A stretch of 64,000 bases of DNA from positions 31,471-95,470 of the forward strand of contig REDH01000056.1 in NCBI GenBank assembly GCA_007693585.1, read 5' to 3'. Made by a program: the position numbers and the translations under genes. The notes beneath the pieces were generated by a model. The model was not told the DNA's origin and did no database searches. It worked only from the letters and a program-made list of their open reading frames with translations. Numbering within the stretch: position 1 is the first letter of the stretch; each line of letters begins with the position of its first letter. Source of the DNA: Deltaproteobacteria bacterium. Its GTDB lineage: Bacteria > Myxococcota_A > Bradymonadia > REDH01. Positions 47,724 to 57,708 of this stretch are shown here, piece by piece.

Positions 47724-48880
47724 CCTGTGGTCCCTGTGATGCCGACCCCGACCAGTATCGTGACCACCACGGTCAGGATGGAGGCCACGGTCCGTGAGCG
47801 AGGACCCACCAGCAGGAGCGTCAGGCCGACGAGCCCGGCCGGCAGGGAAAGCTGAAGAAGGAGATCCTCGGCCCCCGGTCCGGCCCCTTCTCGGAGGCGC
47901 TGCAGGGAGCGCAGCAGCCATGCCGCGAGCAGGAGACCGCACGCCGCCCCGAGCCGGGCGGACGACTGGACAACAGCTGTCTCCCTTCCTGTTCCGTCTG
48001 CGCGAGGAAGCGAGAACAGGGTGGCGATCACGAGCACCGAGGCCACGACCAACAGCGGCCCGAGGGCAGGGACAGCGACATCGGCGTGCGGGTGGAGCAC
48101 GACGTTCGCGGCGCCCATTCCGATGACGCCAAAGCGCTCGACGAGCTCGGCGTCGACGGGCACCGGAGCGGCCATCAGCGCCAGAAGGAGAAGGAACACG
48201 GCGCCGAGGGCGGGGACGACACCTGCGGCGAGGGACGCACGACGGGGAAGGAACGCCGAGGCGGCGATCGCTGTACAGCAGAACATGAGCAGCAGGGACT
48301 CCGGAAGGCCATGGTGGATCACCATCCGCTCCATCAGCGCGGCTTCTCCCGCCCCCTCGCGCCAGCTGAAGACCAGAAGCGGAAGCCCATCGGGGCCGAG
48401 GAGCGGCCGCGGCCATCGCGGCAGCCCATCCACGATGGCGAGCGACGCCAGGGCCACGCCAGTGGCCCCGAGCGCGGCAGCCACGACACGTGCACGGTCG
48501 GCCAGCCCTGGCAGGACGACCCCTCCGGCGACACCGATCATCACGCAGGGAATCAGCAGCAGCGCGAGGGACTCCACCCCGAGGACCGGCTCGACACCCC
48601 CGCCCGCGACTGCATGGACGAGGGCAGCCGTGCAGCCGAGGACACCAGCCCAGGCGAGCAGTCGCCCACGCTCGGCGCGCGACGCAGGCACAGCGAGAAG
48701 GATTCCGAGGGCGACGCACGACTGGATCATCGCCGTGCTCTCAGCCCCCTCGACCATGCCGAACAGCAGCCCCGCCGTCGTGGCGATCCCGGCCAGCGCG
48801 CCCAGCACACCGGCGTGACGAAGGAAAGCCGCTCCGGCGAGTGCCAGGGCTCCAGCGAGGAGCAGGGTGAGCGTCATCAT
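47720..48880 (-). CDS. Multi-pass membrane protein of unknown function
   Basis: About 10 predicted TM segments; overlaps engB start and the upstream gene stop. Confidence 0.65.
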   Translation of the reverse strand: MMTLTLLLAGALALAGAAFLRHAGVLGALAGIATTAGLLFGMVEGAESTAMIQSCVALGILLAVPASRAERGRLLAWAGVLGCTAALVHAVAGGGVEPVLGVESLALLLIPCVMIGVAGGVVLPGLADRARVVAAALGATGVALASLAIVDGLPRWPRPLLGPDGLPLLVFSWREGAGEAALMERMVIHHGLPESLLLMFCCTAIAASAFLPRRASLAAGVVPALGAVFLLLLALMAAPVPVDAELVERFGVIGMGAANVVLHPHADVAVPALGPLLVVASVLVIATLFSLPRADGTGRETAVVQSSARLGAACGLLLAAWLLRSLQRLREGAGPGAEDLLLQLSLPAGLVGLTLLLVGPRSRTVASILTVVVTILVGVGITGTTG

Positions 48881-50130
48881 GCTCCTCCCTCCTCTGTGGC
48901 GTCTCCCCCTTCGGCGGCGCACTCCTCCGGCGCTCCGAGTTTCTGCCAGTCATCGAACAGCGCGTCGCCGACGATGTCCCGTACGATCGTGTTCACGGCC
49001 GGAAACGCGCCGAGAACCATGAGCTCGTAGTCCCCGTCGCGCCCTCGCACGAGCAACCTCGTCCTCAGAACAAGGATGGCGAGCAGCCCGACGACCGCGA
49101 GAACGAGGGCGGTGACCACGAGCGCGAGGTCGACGGGAGGGACCCGCGAGACGTGGAGGGTGACGCTGTGCGCCGGGATCACGTCCAGGAGCGCCATCGA
49201 GGGAGCGGTTTCCGCATGACGGTGGTCGAAATCCGGAGAGGACTGGTAGAGCCAGACATCGCGAAGCAGCTCGTCGTTGCGGAAGACGCGCATGTGCGCC
49301 GCAGGTCCGAGCGCGCCGAGACGCGCAAAGGTCGCACGAACCAACTCGATCTGGATCCCGTCAATCTCGATGCGCTGTCGCACGCCGGGAACGAGACGCA
49401 GCGTCTCCCTGGCTTCCCCCTCCAGTCCTCTGACCTGCACTACCGCCGAGCCAGCGCGATCCGTGCCGGCGACCTCCGCGATGCCGATCCGTCGCCCTCG
49501 CACGCGCACGGACTCTCCCGCACGAAGGTCCACGGTCGTTCCCCGGGGCTGGACCAGATCGTCGAAGCGCAGCCGGGCGACCCATGCCCCATCCCCCGCC
49601 TGTGCGACGCCGAGCAGCGTGAGCCGCGCGCCCAGGTGCTCGCGAAGCCGGCCGTCCACTGCACGAGAGGCGCGATAGTGCTCCACGGCGGTCCCCATGG
49701 GGGCGTGAAGGACGCCCGCCTTGAGTTCCGGAGTACTCTGGAGAACAAGAAGGAGGGGCGCCGCAAGCGCGAGCATGACAAGGAGCGCGGGGAGCACCAC
49801 GGGACGCCACGACGAGCGGCACCGATCCAGTGACGCGGGATCGACGAGTTCCGCCCGAAAGAAGGGCAGGGGCACGGTCCGGAGCAGGCCCGCGCGCGAC
49901 AGGAGTTCGAGCGCCGGACGCTCCGAGGTAGCGAGAATTCCCCGTGACAGGAGGGACGCACTGCCGATTCCCAGCGCCACGACAGCCACGAAATCGCCCT
50001 GCCGGTCGGGGTCCATGTCGGCCGCGATCATCAGACCCACCCCGAGCGCGATCGCGATCGGGGCAACCAGCGGATGCGCCAGCGCCCGCAGGGCCCGAAC
50101 ATCGGGTGAGCTATTCCTGCGTCTGGCCAT
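48877..50130 (-). CDS. Membrane protein with large extracytoplasmic domain (weakly ResB-like)
   Basis: TM pair, approx. 200-aa soluble domain ending FRNDELLRDVWLYQSSPDF, then a TM; family assignment weak. Confidence 0.55.
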   Translation of the reverse strand: MARRRNSSPDVRALRALAHPLVAPIAIALGVGLMIAADMDPDRQGDFVAVVALGIGSASLLSRGILATSERPALELLSRAGLLRTVPLPFFRAELVDPASLDRCRSSWRPVVLPALLVMLALAAPLLLVLQSTPELKAGVLHAPMGTAVEHYRASRAVDGRLREHLGARLTLLGVAQAGDGAWVARLRFDDLVQPRGTTVDLRAGESVRVRGRRIGIAEVAGTDRAGSAVVQVRGLEGEARETLRLVPGVRQRIEIDGIQIELVRATFARLGALGPAAHMRVFRNDELLRDVWLYQSSPDFDHRHAETAPSMALLDVIPAHSVTLHVSRVPPVDLALVVTALVLAVVGLLAILVLRTRLLVRGRDGDYELMVLGAFPAVNTIVRDIVGDALFDDWQKLGAPEECAAEGGDATEEGGA

Positions 50131-50378
50131 CGTCCGCGCATGTGGGGAAGGGAAACGAAAGGATTCCACGGTCCTCGACGATCCCCCGAGGGGCCCGTGA
50201 TGCTGCGTTTACAGCACTGCCACGGGATGGTACCGACGAGACACCACGGTGCGCCGCCGCCTCGTGCCCCACGGGCCGAGCGGCGGCTAGCACGGCCGCT
50301 CGGCGGGCGTCAATCTGGAGGAGCCGGCGGACGATGGGGCCGCGGGCAGCGCTCGGATGAATCACGGCAAGGAGGCGC

Positions 50379-50993
50379 ATGGCTCTGGTTGTAGGCCTGA
50401 CAGGAGGAATTGCCTGTGGGAAGTCGACCGTGGCGGAGTTGCTTCGCGCCGCGGGCGCGACGGTGATTGATGCCGATGACCTCGCCCGGCAAGTCGTCGA
50501 ACCGGGAACGAAGGGCCACGCAAGGGTCGTGAGCGCCTTCGGCGAGTCGATTCTGGACCGCCACGGACACATCGACCGCGCTGCGCTGGGGGCGCTCGTC
50601 TTCGAAGACCCGAAACAACGCTCCACGCTGGAGCGCATTCTCCACCCGCTGATCGCAACGGCCAGTTCCGAAGCCATTTCTGCTGCGTTGCCGCGTGCCC
50701 GGCTGCCCGTCTTCTACGATGCAGCTCTTCTCGTGGAGACCGGCCAGCATCGGTCCTTTCCCGTGCTTGTCGTCGTGGCCTGCAACGAGGAGAACCAGGT
50801 GCAGCGCCTCATGGCGCGGGATGGGCTCGATCGGGCGGCGGCCCTGGCCAGAGTTCGAAGCCAGCTACCCGTGGCCGACAAGATCGCGGTGGCCGACCAT
50901 GTGCTGCACAACGACGGAACGCCTGAAGCTCTCGCGGGCATGGTCGATGCGCTCCTCCAGACGTTGGACGCGCACGAGGAGCAGACGCCTTGA
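50379..50993 (+). CDS. coaE: Dephospho-CoA kinase
   Basis: MALVVGLTGGIACGKSTVAELLRAAGATVIDADDLARQVV; LPVFYDAALLVETG. Confidence 0.95.
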   Translation: MALVVGLTGGIACGKSTVAELLRAAGATVIDADDLARQVVEPGTKGHARVVSAFGESILDRHGHIDRAALGALVFEDPKQRSTLERILHPLIATASSEAISAALPRARLPVFYDAALLVETGQHRSFPVLVVVACNEENQVQRLMARDGLDRAAALARVRSQLPVADKIAVADHVLHNDGTPEALAGMVDALLQTLDAHEEQTP

Positions 50994-52123
50994 CAACGCA
51001 CCCGCTCGGGAACCTCGTCATTCCACGTGAACGACATGTTCTGGTGACCGGCCTCCCCAACTACCTCGCCGTCCAGATCGTCTGGCGCATCCTTCGAAAC
51101 GAACCGGATGCACAGGTCACTGCCGTTGTCCGGCCCGACCTGCTCCCACGCGCAGAGCAGGCCCTTGGGCGGCGCCCGGAGGGACGAAGCCGGGTCCTTC
51201 TGATTCCGGGTGACGTCGTTCACCCTCACCTTGGCCTTCCGCCCCGGGAGCGCGAGCGAGTCGAGGGGGAGTGCACGGACATCATCCACCTCGCGAGTCT
51301 CTACCACCTCGGTGTGGACAAGAGGCTGGCGGAGGAGGTCAACATCCAGGGAGCCCGCAACGTGCTCGCCCTTGCAGAGCGATTGCGAGGCCTTGTCCGG
51401 CTCAGTCACTTCTCCACGGCCTTCGTCGCAGGCGATCGAGAAGGCGTGATCCTCGAGGAAGAACTGGAGCGCGGGCAACGGTTCCGAAACACGTTCGAGC
51501 GGACGAAGTTCACGGCGGAGGTCGAGGTCCGTCGACGAATGGCATCCCTGCCCATCTCGGTCTTCCGCCCTTCCATCGTGGTCGGTGATTCACGCAGCGG
51601 CGAGATTGATCGACTCGACGGTCCATACTTCTTCCTGCAGATGTTCGTCGTCAGTCCGACCCGACTGCCACTGCCGCTGCCCTCGACAGCGAACTACCCC
51701 CTGAACATCGTCCCCGTAGACCATGTCGCGCGGGCCGCGCACGCCCTCGGTCTCAATCCATGGGCCGAGGGGCGGACCTTTCATCTGGTGGACCCCAACC
51801 CACTGGGCCTGCGCGACGCATTCCGGCTCTTCGCCGAGGCCGCGGGCAGACGGGCACCCCGAGGCTCGGTTCCGGGCTGGATCGGCCAGCGACTCCTCTC
51901 ACTGCCCGCGGTGGAACGGATGACCCGGAACAGCCGGGCCTTCCTTCAGGAACTCGATGCGCTGACCCTCTTCAACTCCATGAACACCCTGGAGGGCCTG
52001 GCTTCCACGGGCATCCGCTGCCCTCCCCTGCCCAACTACGTCGAGCGTCTTGTCGGATTCATCCGTCGACATGACCAGCAGTGGACAGATGCTGCCCAGG
52101 AGGACGTGGTGATGGGTCCCTGA
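50990..52123 (+). CDS. NAD(P)-dependent SDR/thioester-reductase-like protein
   Basis: VLVTGLPNYLAVQIVWRIL; TDIIHLASLYHLG; RTKFTAEVEVRRR; SIVVGDSRSGEIDR; GTG/TTG-type start. Confidence 0.8.
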   Translation: MTTHPLGNLVIPRERHVLVTGLPNYLAVQIVWRILRNEPDAQVTAVVRPDLLPRAEQALGRRPEGRSRVLLIPGDVVHPHLGLPPRERERVEGECTDIIHLASLYHLGVDKRLAEEVNIQGARNVLALAERLRGLVRLSHFSTAFVAGDREGVILEEELERGQRFRNTFERTKFTAEVEVRRRMASLPISVFRPSIVVGDSRSGEIDRLDGPYFFLQMFVVSPTRLPLPLPSTANYPLNIVPVDHVARAAHALGLNPWAEGRTFHLVDPNPLGLRDAFRLFAEAAGRRAPRGSVPGWIGQRLLSLPAVERMTRNSRAFLQELDALTLFNSMNTLEGLASTGIRCPPLPNYVERLVGFIRRHDQQWTDAAQEDVVMGP

Positions 52124-52216
52124 ACGAGCCATCGCCCCTCCCCTCGCGGAGCACAACGACGCTTTCCGACCGAATCCGCTGCCCGAGCATCGGACGAAGC
52201 CTCATCGGCACGGCAC

Positions 52217-53023
52217 TCAGTGCAGGCGGATCATGCCCTTGTCCAGCATCCGGACGAGGGTTCTCATCGCGTCGAACGTGCTCATGCCCGACAGGTCGAT
52301 GAGGTCAGCAAGTGTGCAGTATCCATCTACCTGCGCCAGCAGGAACATTGTCCGCGCATCGAGTTCGTGGGAGTGGACATCCCCATCGTCCACTGCGGGA
52401 AGGGGGACCCGTTCGAGGGGTGTGAGCCTTCGCTCGAGCACGATGGTCCATGCTTCCCGATTTCGTTCCCGGACCTCACGCCACTCCTCGTTGCGATCCT
52501 GCATCGGAGCGCGCTCGAGGATCGCGTGCACGACGTGATGCTCGCCGAGATCCAGAGCTCGCTTCAGCTCATCGAAGTGGTCTTCCAGAAATCTCGGAGC
52601 AGGCGGGTGATGCAGACTGACACCATCGATCTCGAGCGTACTCCTCTCATGCTCGTCCGAGATAACGGCCTGCGGGGCCGTGCTCTCCTGCGCTCTCCGC
52701 CTCTCCGGTACCGCGACGTTGCCCAGATCGGGCATGTCGATCACATCGATGAGATCCAGGTCCGAATCCGAAGCGGCCGACGACTCGGATGTGGGTTGCG
52801 TCTCCGTGGCGAGCAGGTCATCGAGGACCGGCGCGAGGCTCACCCGGGGCTCCCGTCTCATCTCGGCCACCTGCAGGAGGTCCAGCGCACGCGCGATGCG
52901 CTGATCGAACCGCATGCGCATGGCGGTGCGCAGGGCTTCCGTCGCGGCAGCATGCTCTCCGGACGCTGCAGCATCGACCGCACGCTGCAGGAGATCACCA
53001 TATGCAGAGGGTGTTCTGCTCAA
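52217..53023 (-). CDS. Hypothetical protein with C-terminal helical (wHTH-like) domain
   Basis: DARTMFLLAQVDGYCTLADLIDLSGMSTFDAMRTLVRMLDKGMIRL resembles the N-terminal domain of the J-protein at 54927-56231. Confidence 0.7.
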   Translation of the reverse strand: MSRTPSAYGDLLQRAVDAAASGEHAAATEALRTAMRMRFDQRIARALDLLQVAEMRREPRVSLAPVLDDLLATETQPTSESSAASDSDLDLIDVIDMPDLGNVAVPERRRAQESTAPQAVISDEHERSTLEIDGVSLHHPPAPRFLEDHFDELKRALDLGEHHVVHAILERAPMQDRNEEWREVRERNREAWTIVLERRLTPLERVPLPAVDDGDVHSHELDARTMFLLAQVDGYCTLADLIDLSGMSTFDAMRTLVRMLDKGMIRLH

Positions 53024-53054
53024 GGGTCTTCCGTTCCCGGTTATCGAGGAGCGC

Positions 53055-54887
53055 TCATGAGGCTGTGGTCATTCTGGATGCGAGACCATCGAAGACCGTG
53101 CAGAGTCGATCGAGGGCGGTTCCGAGGGTGGCGTACGCGTTGACATCCTCGTTGTCGAGCGCGCGATGCGCAGCCTCCAGCAGGGCCCTCGCCTTGTCCC
53201 CTGCACGCCGTCCGGTCTCGGACTGTTCGAGCGCACTGCCCAGCGTGGCCAACTGTGTCTCGAGTCGAGCCGCGGCACGCCTCACATTGTCCCGGGCCCC
53301 ATCGCGGTCCGCATCCTGGCGTAGCTGCGTCAGGTAGTCCTCGTTCTCGGCCTGCATCGCCCGGATCTCGTCTTCGCTCATCGAGGAAACAGCGTTGACG
53401 GTGATCGACTGTTCGACCCCGGAGTCCCGGTCACGGGCCTTCACGGACACGATACCATCCGCCGAGATGTCAAAGGACACTTCCACGAAGACGGCTCCAG
53501 CGGGTCCGGGCCGGAGTCCGTGCAGCACGAACTCCCCGAGCAGATCGTTCTCCTCGGCTCGCAACGACTCGCCCTGCATGACCAGAATCTTCACGGACGG
53601 CTGGTTGTCGCGGACGGTGGTGAAGGTGTGGGTGGCCGAAGTGGGAATGGTTGTATTCCTCTCGATGAGCACTTCGTTCCCGCCACCATGGACCATGATG
53701 CCCAGGGAGTGCGGTGTGACGTCGAGCAGCAGGATGTCCTTCTGGTCCTGGACAAGTGCATTCGCCTGAAGCGCAGCACCGAGGGCAACGGCCTCGTCGG
53801 GATTGACTCCCTTGCGTGGAGGACGCCCGAAGAACTCCTCGACAGCACGCGAGACCGCGGGCATTCGCGTCATCCCGCCCACCAGCAGGATATCGTCGAC
53901 CTCGTCGATGGTCAGGCGGGCATCCTTGATCGTCGCTTCACAGATCGACACCGTCCGGAAGATGAGGTCCGCGACGAGTTCGTCGAGCTTCTCTCTCGTG
54001 AGGCTGGCTTCGAGATGAAGGGGTTCTCCCTCTTCCGGAGTATGAATGAACGGACAGTTGATGGCCGCGCTCGGAACGCCCGAGAGTTCGATCTTGGCCT
54101 TCTCCGCGGCGTCCTTGAGCCGCTGCATGGCCATGTCGTCACCCTTCAGATCGATGCCGTGGGCCGAAGCGAAGTCAAAGAGAAGCCACTCGATGATGCG
54201 CGCATCGAAGTCCTCTCCCCCGAGAAAGGTGTCTCCGTTCGTTGCCAGGACGTCGAAGACGCCGTCCTGGAACTCCACGATGGACACATCGAAGGTTCCC
54301 CCCCCGAGATCGTACACCGCCACGGTACGGTGTTCCTTGCGCCCCACCCCGTACGACAGCGCCGCTGCCGTCGGCTCGTTGATGATCCGAAGGACGTCGA
54401 GACCGGCGATACGACCAGCGTCCCGCGTCGCCTGCCGCTGGTTGTCATTGAAGTACGCCGGCACGGTGATCACCGCCTCGTCCACCGTCTCCCCGAGATA
54501 CTCCTCCGCGACCACACGCAGTTCCTGGAGAATCATCGATGACAGCTCGGGCGTGCTGTACACCTTGTCCCGAAGCCTTACGCGAACATCGTCATTCGGC
54601 CCGCGAACGAGCTCGTACGGCAGTGTCTCCATCGCGTGAACCACCGCCGGCGCCCCCCACTGGCGACCGATCAGCCGCTTGGCCGCATGGACCGTGTGTC
54701 GTGCATTCGTGATGGCCTGCCGCTTGGCCATCTGGCCGATCAACCGGCGACCGCTGTCACTGATGGCCACCATGCTCGGCGTCGTCGCATACCCGGCGCG
54801 ATTCTTGATGACCCGAGGCTGACCATCGATCACGACCGCTACACAGGAGTTCGTCGTTCCCAGATCGATTCCGATGACATGTCCCAT
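53055..54887 (-). CDS. dnaK: Hsp70 family chaperone (DnaK paralog)
   Basis: MGHVIGIDLGTTNSCVAVV; AVITVPAYFNDNQRQATRDAGRIAGLDVLRIINEPTAAALSYG; YDLGGGTFDVSIVE; C-terminal lid short. Confidence 0.95.
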   Translation of the reverse strand: MGHVIGIDLGTTNSCVAVVIDGQPRVIKNRAGYATTPSMVAISDSGRRLIGQMAKRQAITNARHTVHAAKRLIGRQWGAPAVVHAMETLPYELVRGPNDDVRVRLRDKVYSTPELSSMILQELRVVAEEYLGETVDEAVITVPAYFNDNQRQATRDAGRIAGLDVLRIINEPTAAALSYGVGRKEHRTVAVYDLGGGTFDVSIVEFQDGVFDVLATNGDTFLGGEDFDARIIEWLLFDFASAHGIDLKGDDMAMQRLKDAAEKAKIELSGVPSAAINCPFIHTPEEGEPLHLEASLTREKLDELVADLIFRTVSICEATIKDARLTIDEVDDILLVGGMTRMPAVSRAVEEFFGRPPRKGVNPDEAVALGAALQANALVQDQKDILLLDVTPHSLGIMVHGGGNEVLIERNTTIPTSATHTFTTVRDNQPSVKILVMQGESLRAEENDLLGEFVLHGLRPGPAGAVFVEVSFDISADGIVSVKARDRDSGVEQSITVNAVSSMSEDEIRAMQAENEDYLTQLRQDADRDGARDNVRRAAARLETQLATLGSALEQSETGRRAGDKARALLEAAHRALDNEDVNAYATLGTALDRLCTVFDGLASRMTTAS

Positions 54888-54926
54888 ATGGCCAGAGCCT
54901 CCCTCGTTCGCCGCTCACCGCCCGGG

Positions 54927-56231
54927 TCAGTTCCGAGCGCGCAAAAGCCGGGCAAGTGCCTCGCGGGACTCCCGATCGTCCGGTCTCAGCTCGAGGGCAC
55001 GGCGAAATGCCGCCTCGGCCCGGTCGAGCTCGTCTCGCTTCCAGTAGAGCATACCACGGACGCGATTCCACGTCGCGGATCTTGTCCCTACGACCTCGAC
55101 ATCCGCGAGCCACCGCTCTGCATCGTCCAGCCGATCGGGCAACCGAAGAAGCAATGCGGCCAGCCGGATGCGCAAGGCCGGATCGGGCACGAGACCACAC
55201 GCGCGCTCCAGAAGCTCGGCCGCTTCCGCGTAGCGCTTCTCCCCGACCGCCTTCTTCGCCCGCACAACCAGCATCGACGCGGACGAACGAAGCGCATCCG
55301 CGTCGCCGGAGCTCGCGGGCCCGGGCGGCCCAGTCTCCCCCAATTCAAGATCAAGCCGCGCGCGTCGATCCGGGTCATCCAGCGTATGGTAGGCCTGACT
55401 GACCGCCTTGAAGATCCGATCGATCGCCTCCGCCGCATCCCCCACCTCGCGCCGAAACCAGCGGTCGGGATGGAAGACCCTCGACAGATTCATGTAGGCC
55501 TTGCGCAGCGCGGGCCGGGCCACGTCTCTCGGGACCCCCAGGAGCTGATAGGGGTGAACGCACTCCAGGTTCCGTGCGGCGTAGTCAATCGCGATCCACT
55601 CTCCTGCCGTGAGCACGGAGTCTGCGGAGCGTCCCGTCGCCGTCCTGCGAGGAGCTTCGGGCCAGTCCCGCGGCAAGGACGCCCCCAGAGCCTCGTCGAT
55701 TTGATCGAATACATCCGAGACGCTCACCGATCGAGCACCCGAACGGGCTCCGCCCGCATCGGAGTGGGCACCACCTGAAGCAGAAGTCGCCGGCGAGGCA
55801 CCACGCCACGGTGCGGTCGGGGCAGACTCCGACGGTGTCGGTGCAGTCCTACGGCTGGTGGCCGAGCTGCTCGACGAGCTTCGAAGCGCCCGGTTGGGGC
55901 TTGTGACCTGACTGCTGCGGCTCGTGGTCACGGAGCTCGCGCCCGCTCTCCTCGGGGACGACACCTGGCTGCTCCGACCGGATGAACTCCGCCGCGCCCC
56001 TCCAGGACCCGTGATCTCCACGATCCCGCACTCGATGAACGGGAGCAGCCGCGCCGCGAGCTCCGATGGCGTCATGCCTGCGATCTTGGCCACATCCCCC
56101 AGGGACGTCCCCCCGTCGATTCGAGACAGGAGGAATCCAACCTCCGCGTTCACGGGCGGATCCGAGGCGCCCGGCATTCGAACGAGCACCGGAACGCCAT
56201 CCGGACCGCCAATTTTCCTGAGTTCATCCAC
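54927..56231 (-). CDS. J-domain protein with N-terminal wHTH-like domain and TPR-like C-terminus
   Basis: HPYQLLGVPRDVARPALRKAYMNLSRVFHPDRWFRREVG; N-terminal NAEVGFLLSRIDGGTSLGDVAKIAGMTPSEL; C-terminal TPRs; GTG start. Confidence 0.85.
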   Translation of the reverse strand: MDELRKIGGPDGVPVLVRMPGASDPPVNAEVGFLLSRIDGGTSLGDVAKIAGMTPSELAARLLPFIECGIVEITGPGGARRSSSGRSSQVSSPRRAGASSVTTSRSSQVTSPNRALRSSSSSSATSRRTAPTPSESAPTAPWRGASPATSASGGAHSDAGGARSGARSVSVSDVFDQIDEALGASLPRDWPEAPRRTATGRSADSVLTAGEWIAIDYAARNLECVHPYQLLGVPRDVARPALRKAYMNLSRVFHPDRWFRREVGDAAEAIDRIFKAVSQAYHTLDDPDRRARLDLELGETGPPGPASSGDADALRSSASMLVVRAKKAVGEKRYAEAAELLERACGLVPDPALRIRLAALLLRLPDRLDDAERWLADVEVVGTRSATWNRVRGMLYWKRDELDRAEAAFRRALELRPDDRESREALARLLRARN

Positions 56232-56351
56232 GTGACTCCGCCGTCCACGACAGGTCCGCCAGCCGCTCCTTCGCACACCTGTTAGCCGAGGTTTCGACGG
56301 TGTGGCAAGGGCAGCCTCGCGTCGACGCTCTCGTCCGTGCGCCGAATCGGG

Positions 56352-57578
56352 TCAGTCGTGACCGGCAACAGTCTCCGTATCGCCCAACGCCTTCAGAAGA
56401 CGCCGAAAGGCCTCGTCCACATCCCGACGGGTCGCGATCAGCGGCGGCACGAACCGCAGGACGTTTCCGCCCGCGGTGTTGATGAGCAGTCCCTGCCTGC
56501 GCGCCGCGACCACGACCGCGGATGCCGCGGTCGCTTCCAGATCGACCTCGATTCCGTTCATGAGCCCGAGTCCTCGCACCTCGCGAATCCCGGGACATCG
56601 GGATTTCGCCTCCTCCGCCCGCGCCCGGAAGTATGCGCCCACATCCCTCACCCGCTCCAGAAACCCATCCTCCTGCAAGACATGGAGCACGGCCAGCCCT
56701 GCGGCCGCGGCAAGCGGATTGCCCCCATACGTCGTTGCATGCGAACCGCGCTCGAAGCCACGCGCCACGCTTTCCCGGGCAAGCATGGCACCCAGGGGAA
56801 CCCCTCCGCCTATTCCCTTTGCAAGGCTCATGATATCCGGCTCCACGCCGAAACCCTCGTAGGCAAAGAGATGACCCGTTCGGCCCATCCCGCACTGCAC
56901 CTCGTCGAAGATCAGCACCAACCCGTTCTCGTCACAAAGCGTCCGAAGACCGGCGAGAAAACCGTCGCACGGCGGGACGATGCCCCCCTCTCCCTGAATC
57001 GGCTCGACCAGGATGGCTGCCGTATGGGGACCGATCGCGCCCTTCACCGACTCCAGGTCGTTGAACTCGGCCTCCACGAACCCGGGAACCATCGGTTCGA
57101 AGCCTCTGTGGTACTTGGGCTGCGCGGTGGCACTCAACGCACCGTACGTCCGTCCGTGAAATCCTCGGGCAAACACCACCACCTCGAACCGCGAACTGCC
57201 GCGCACGATCCGCTGGTAGCGACGCGCAAGCTTGATGCCCGCCTCGTTGGCCTCCGCGCCCGAATTGCAGAAGAACACCCGATCCGCGAACGACGCCTGA
57301 ACCAGCGCCTCCTGGAGCAGGACCTGCGGCTCCGTCAGAAACGCGTTCGACACATGGAGGAGACGGTCCACCTGCCCGTGGAGTGCCTCCATCAGCGCCG
57401 GATGCGCATGGCCCAGCGACGAGACGGCGATGCCCGCCATGAAGTCGAGGTAGCGTTCGCCCTCCCGATCCTCGAGCCACATGCCCTCCCCTCGCTCCAG
57501 CACAACGGGCTGGGGCGCGTAGGAGAGACTGCTGGTTCGACCGGCGACCTCGACGAGTTCTCTGGTTGTGCGACGCAT
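56352..57578 (-). CDS. argD: Acetylornithine/succinyl-diaminopimelate aminotransferase family
   Basis: FFCNSGAEANEAGIKLARRY; ILVEPIQGEGGI; LIFDEVQCGMGRTGHLFAYE; SLAKGIGGGVPLGA. Confidence 0.93.
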   Translation of the reverse strand: MRRTTRELVEVAGRTSSLSYAPQPVVLERGEGMWLEDREGERYLDFMAGIAVSSLGHAHPALMEALHGQVDRLLHVSNAFLTEPQVLLQEALVQASFADRVFFCNSGAEANEAGIKLARRYQRIVRGSSRFEVVVFARGFHGRTYGALSATAQPKYHRGFEPMVPGFVEAEFNDLESVKGAIGPHTAAILVEPIQGEGGIVPPCDGFLAGLRTLCDENGLVLIFDEVQCGMGRTGHLFAYEGFGVEPDIMSLAKGIGGGVPLGAMLARESVARGFERGSHATTYGGNPLAAAAGLAVLHVLQEDGFLERVRDVGAYFRARAEEAKSRCPGIREVRGLGLMNGIEVDLEATAASAVVVAARRQGLLINTAGGNVLRFVPPLIATRRDVDEAFRRLLKALGDTETVAGHD

Positions 57579-57708
57579 GGCATGTCCGGATGTGCAGAAC
57601 GCTGCAGGACGGGCTCAGCAGGCCGCTCGAGCCCGCCTCTGCTCCACCCATATCGTTCCCGGAGCACGATGAGAAGCCCTCCGGAAATCCGGACATCAGG
57701 CCGAGGGC

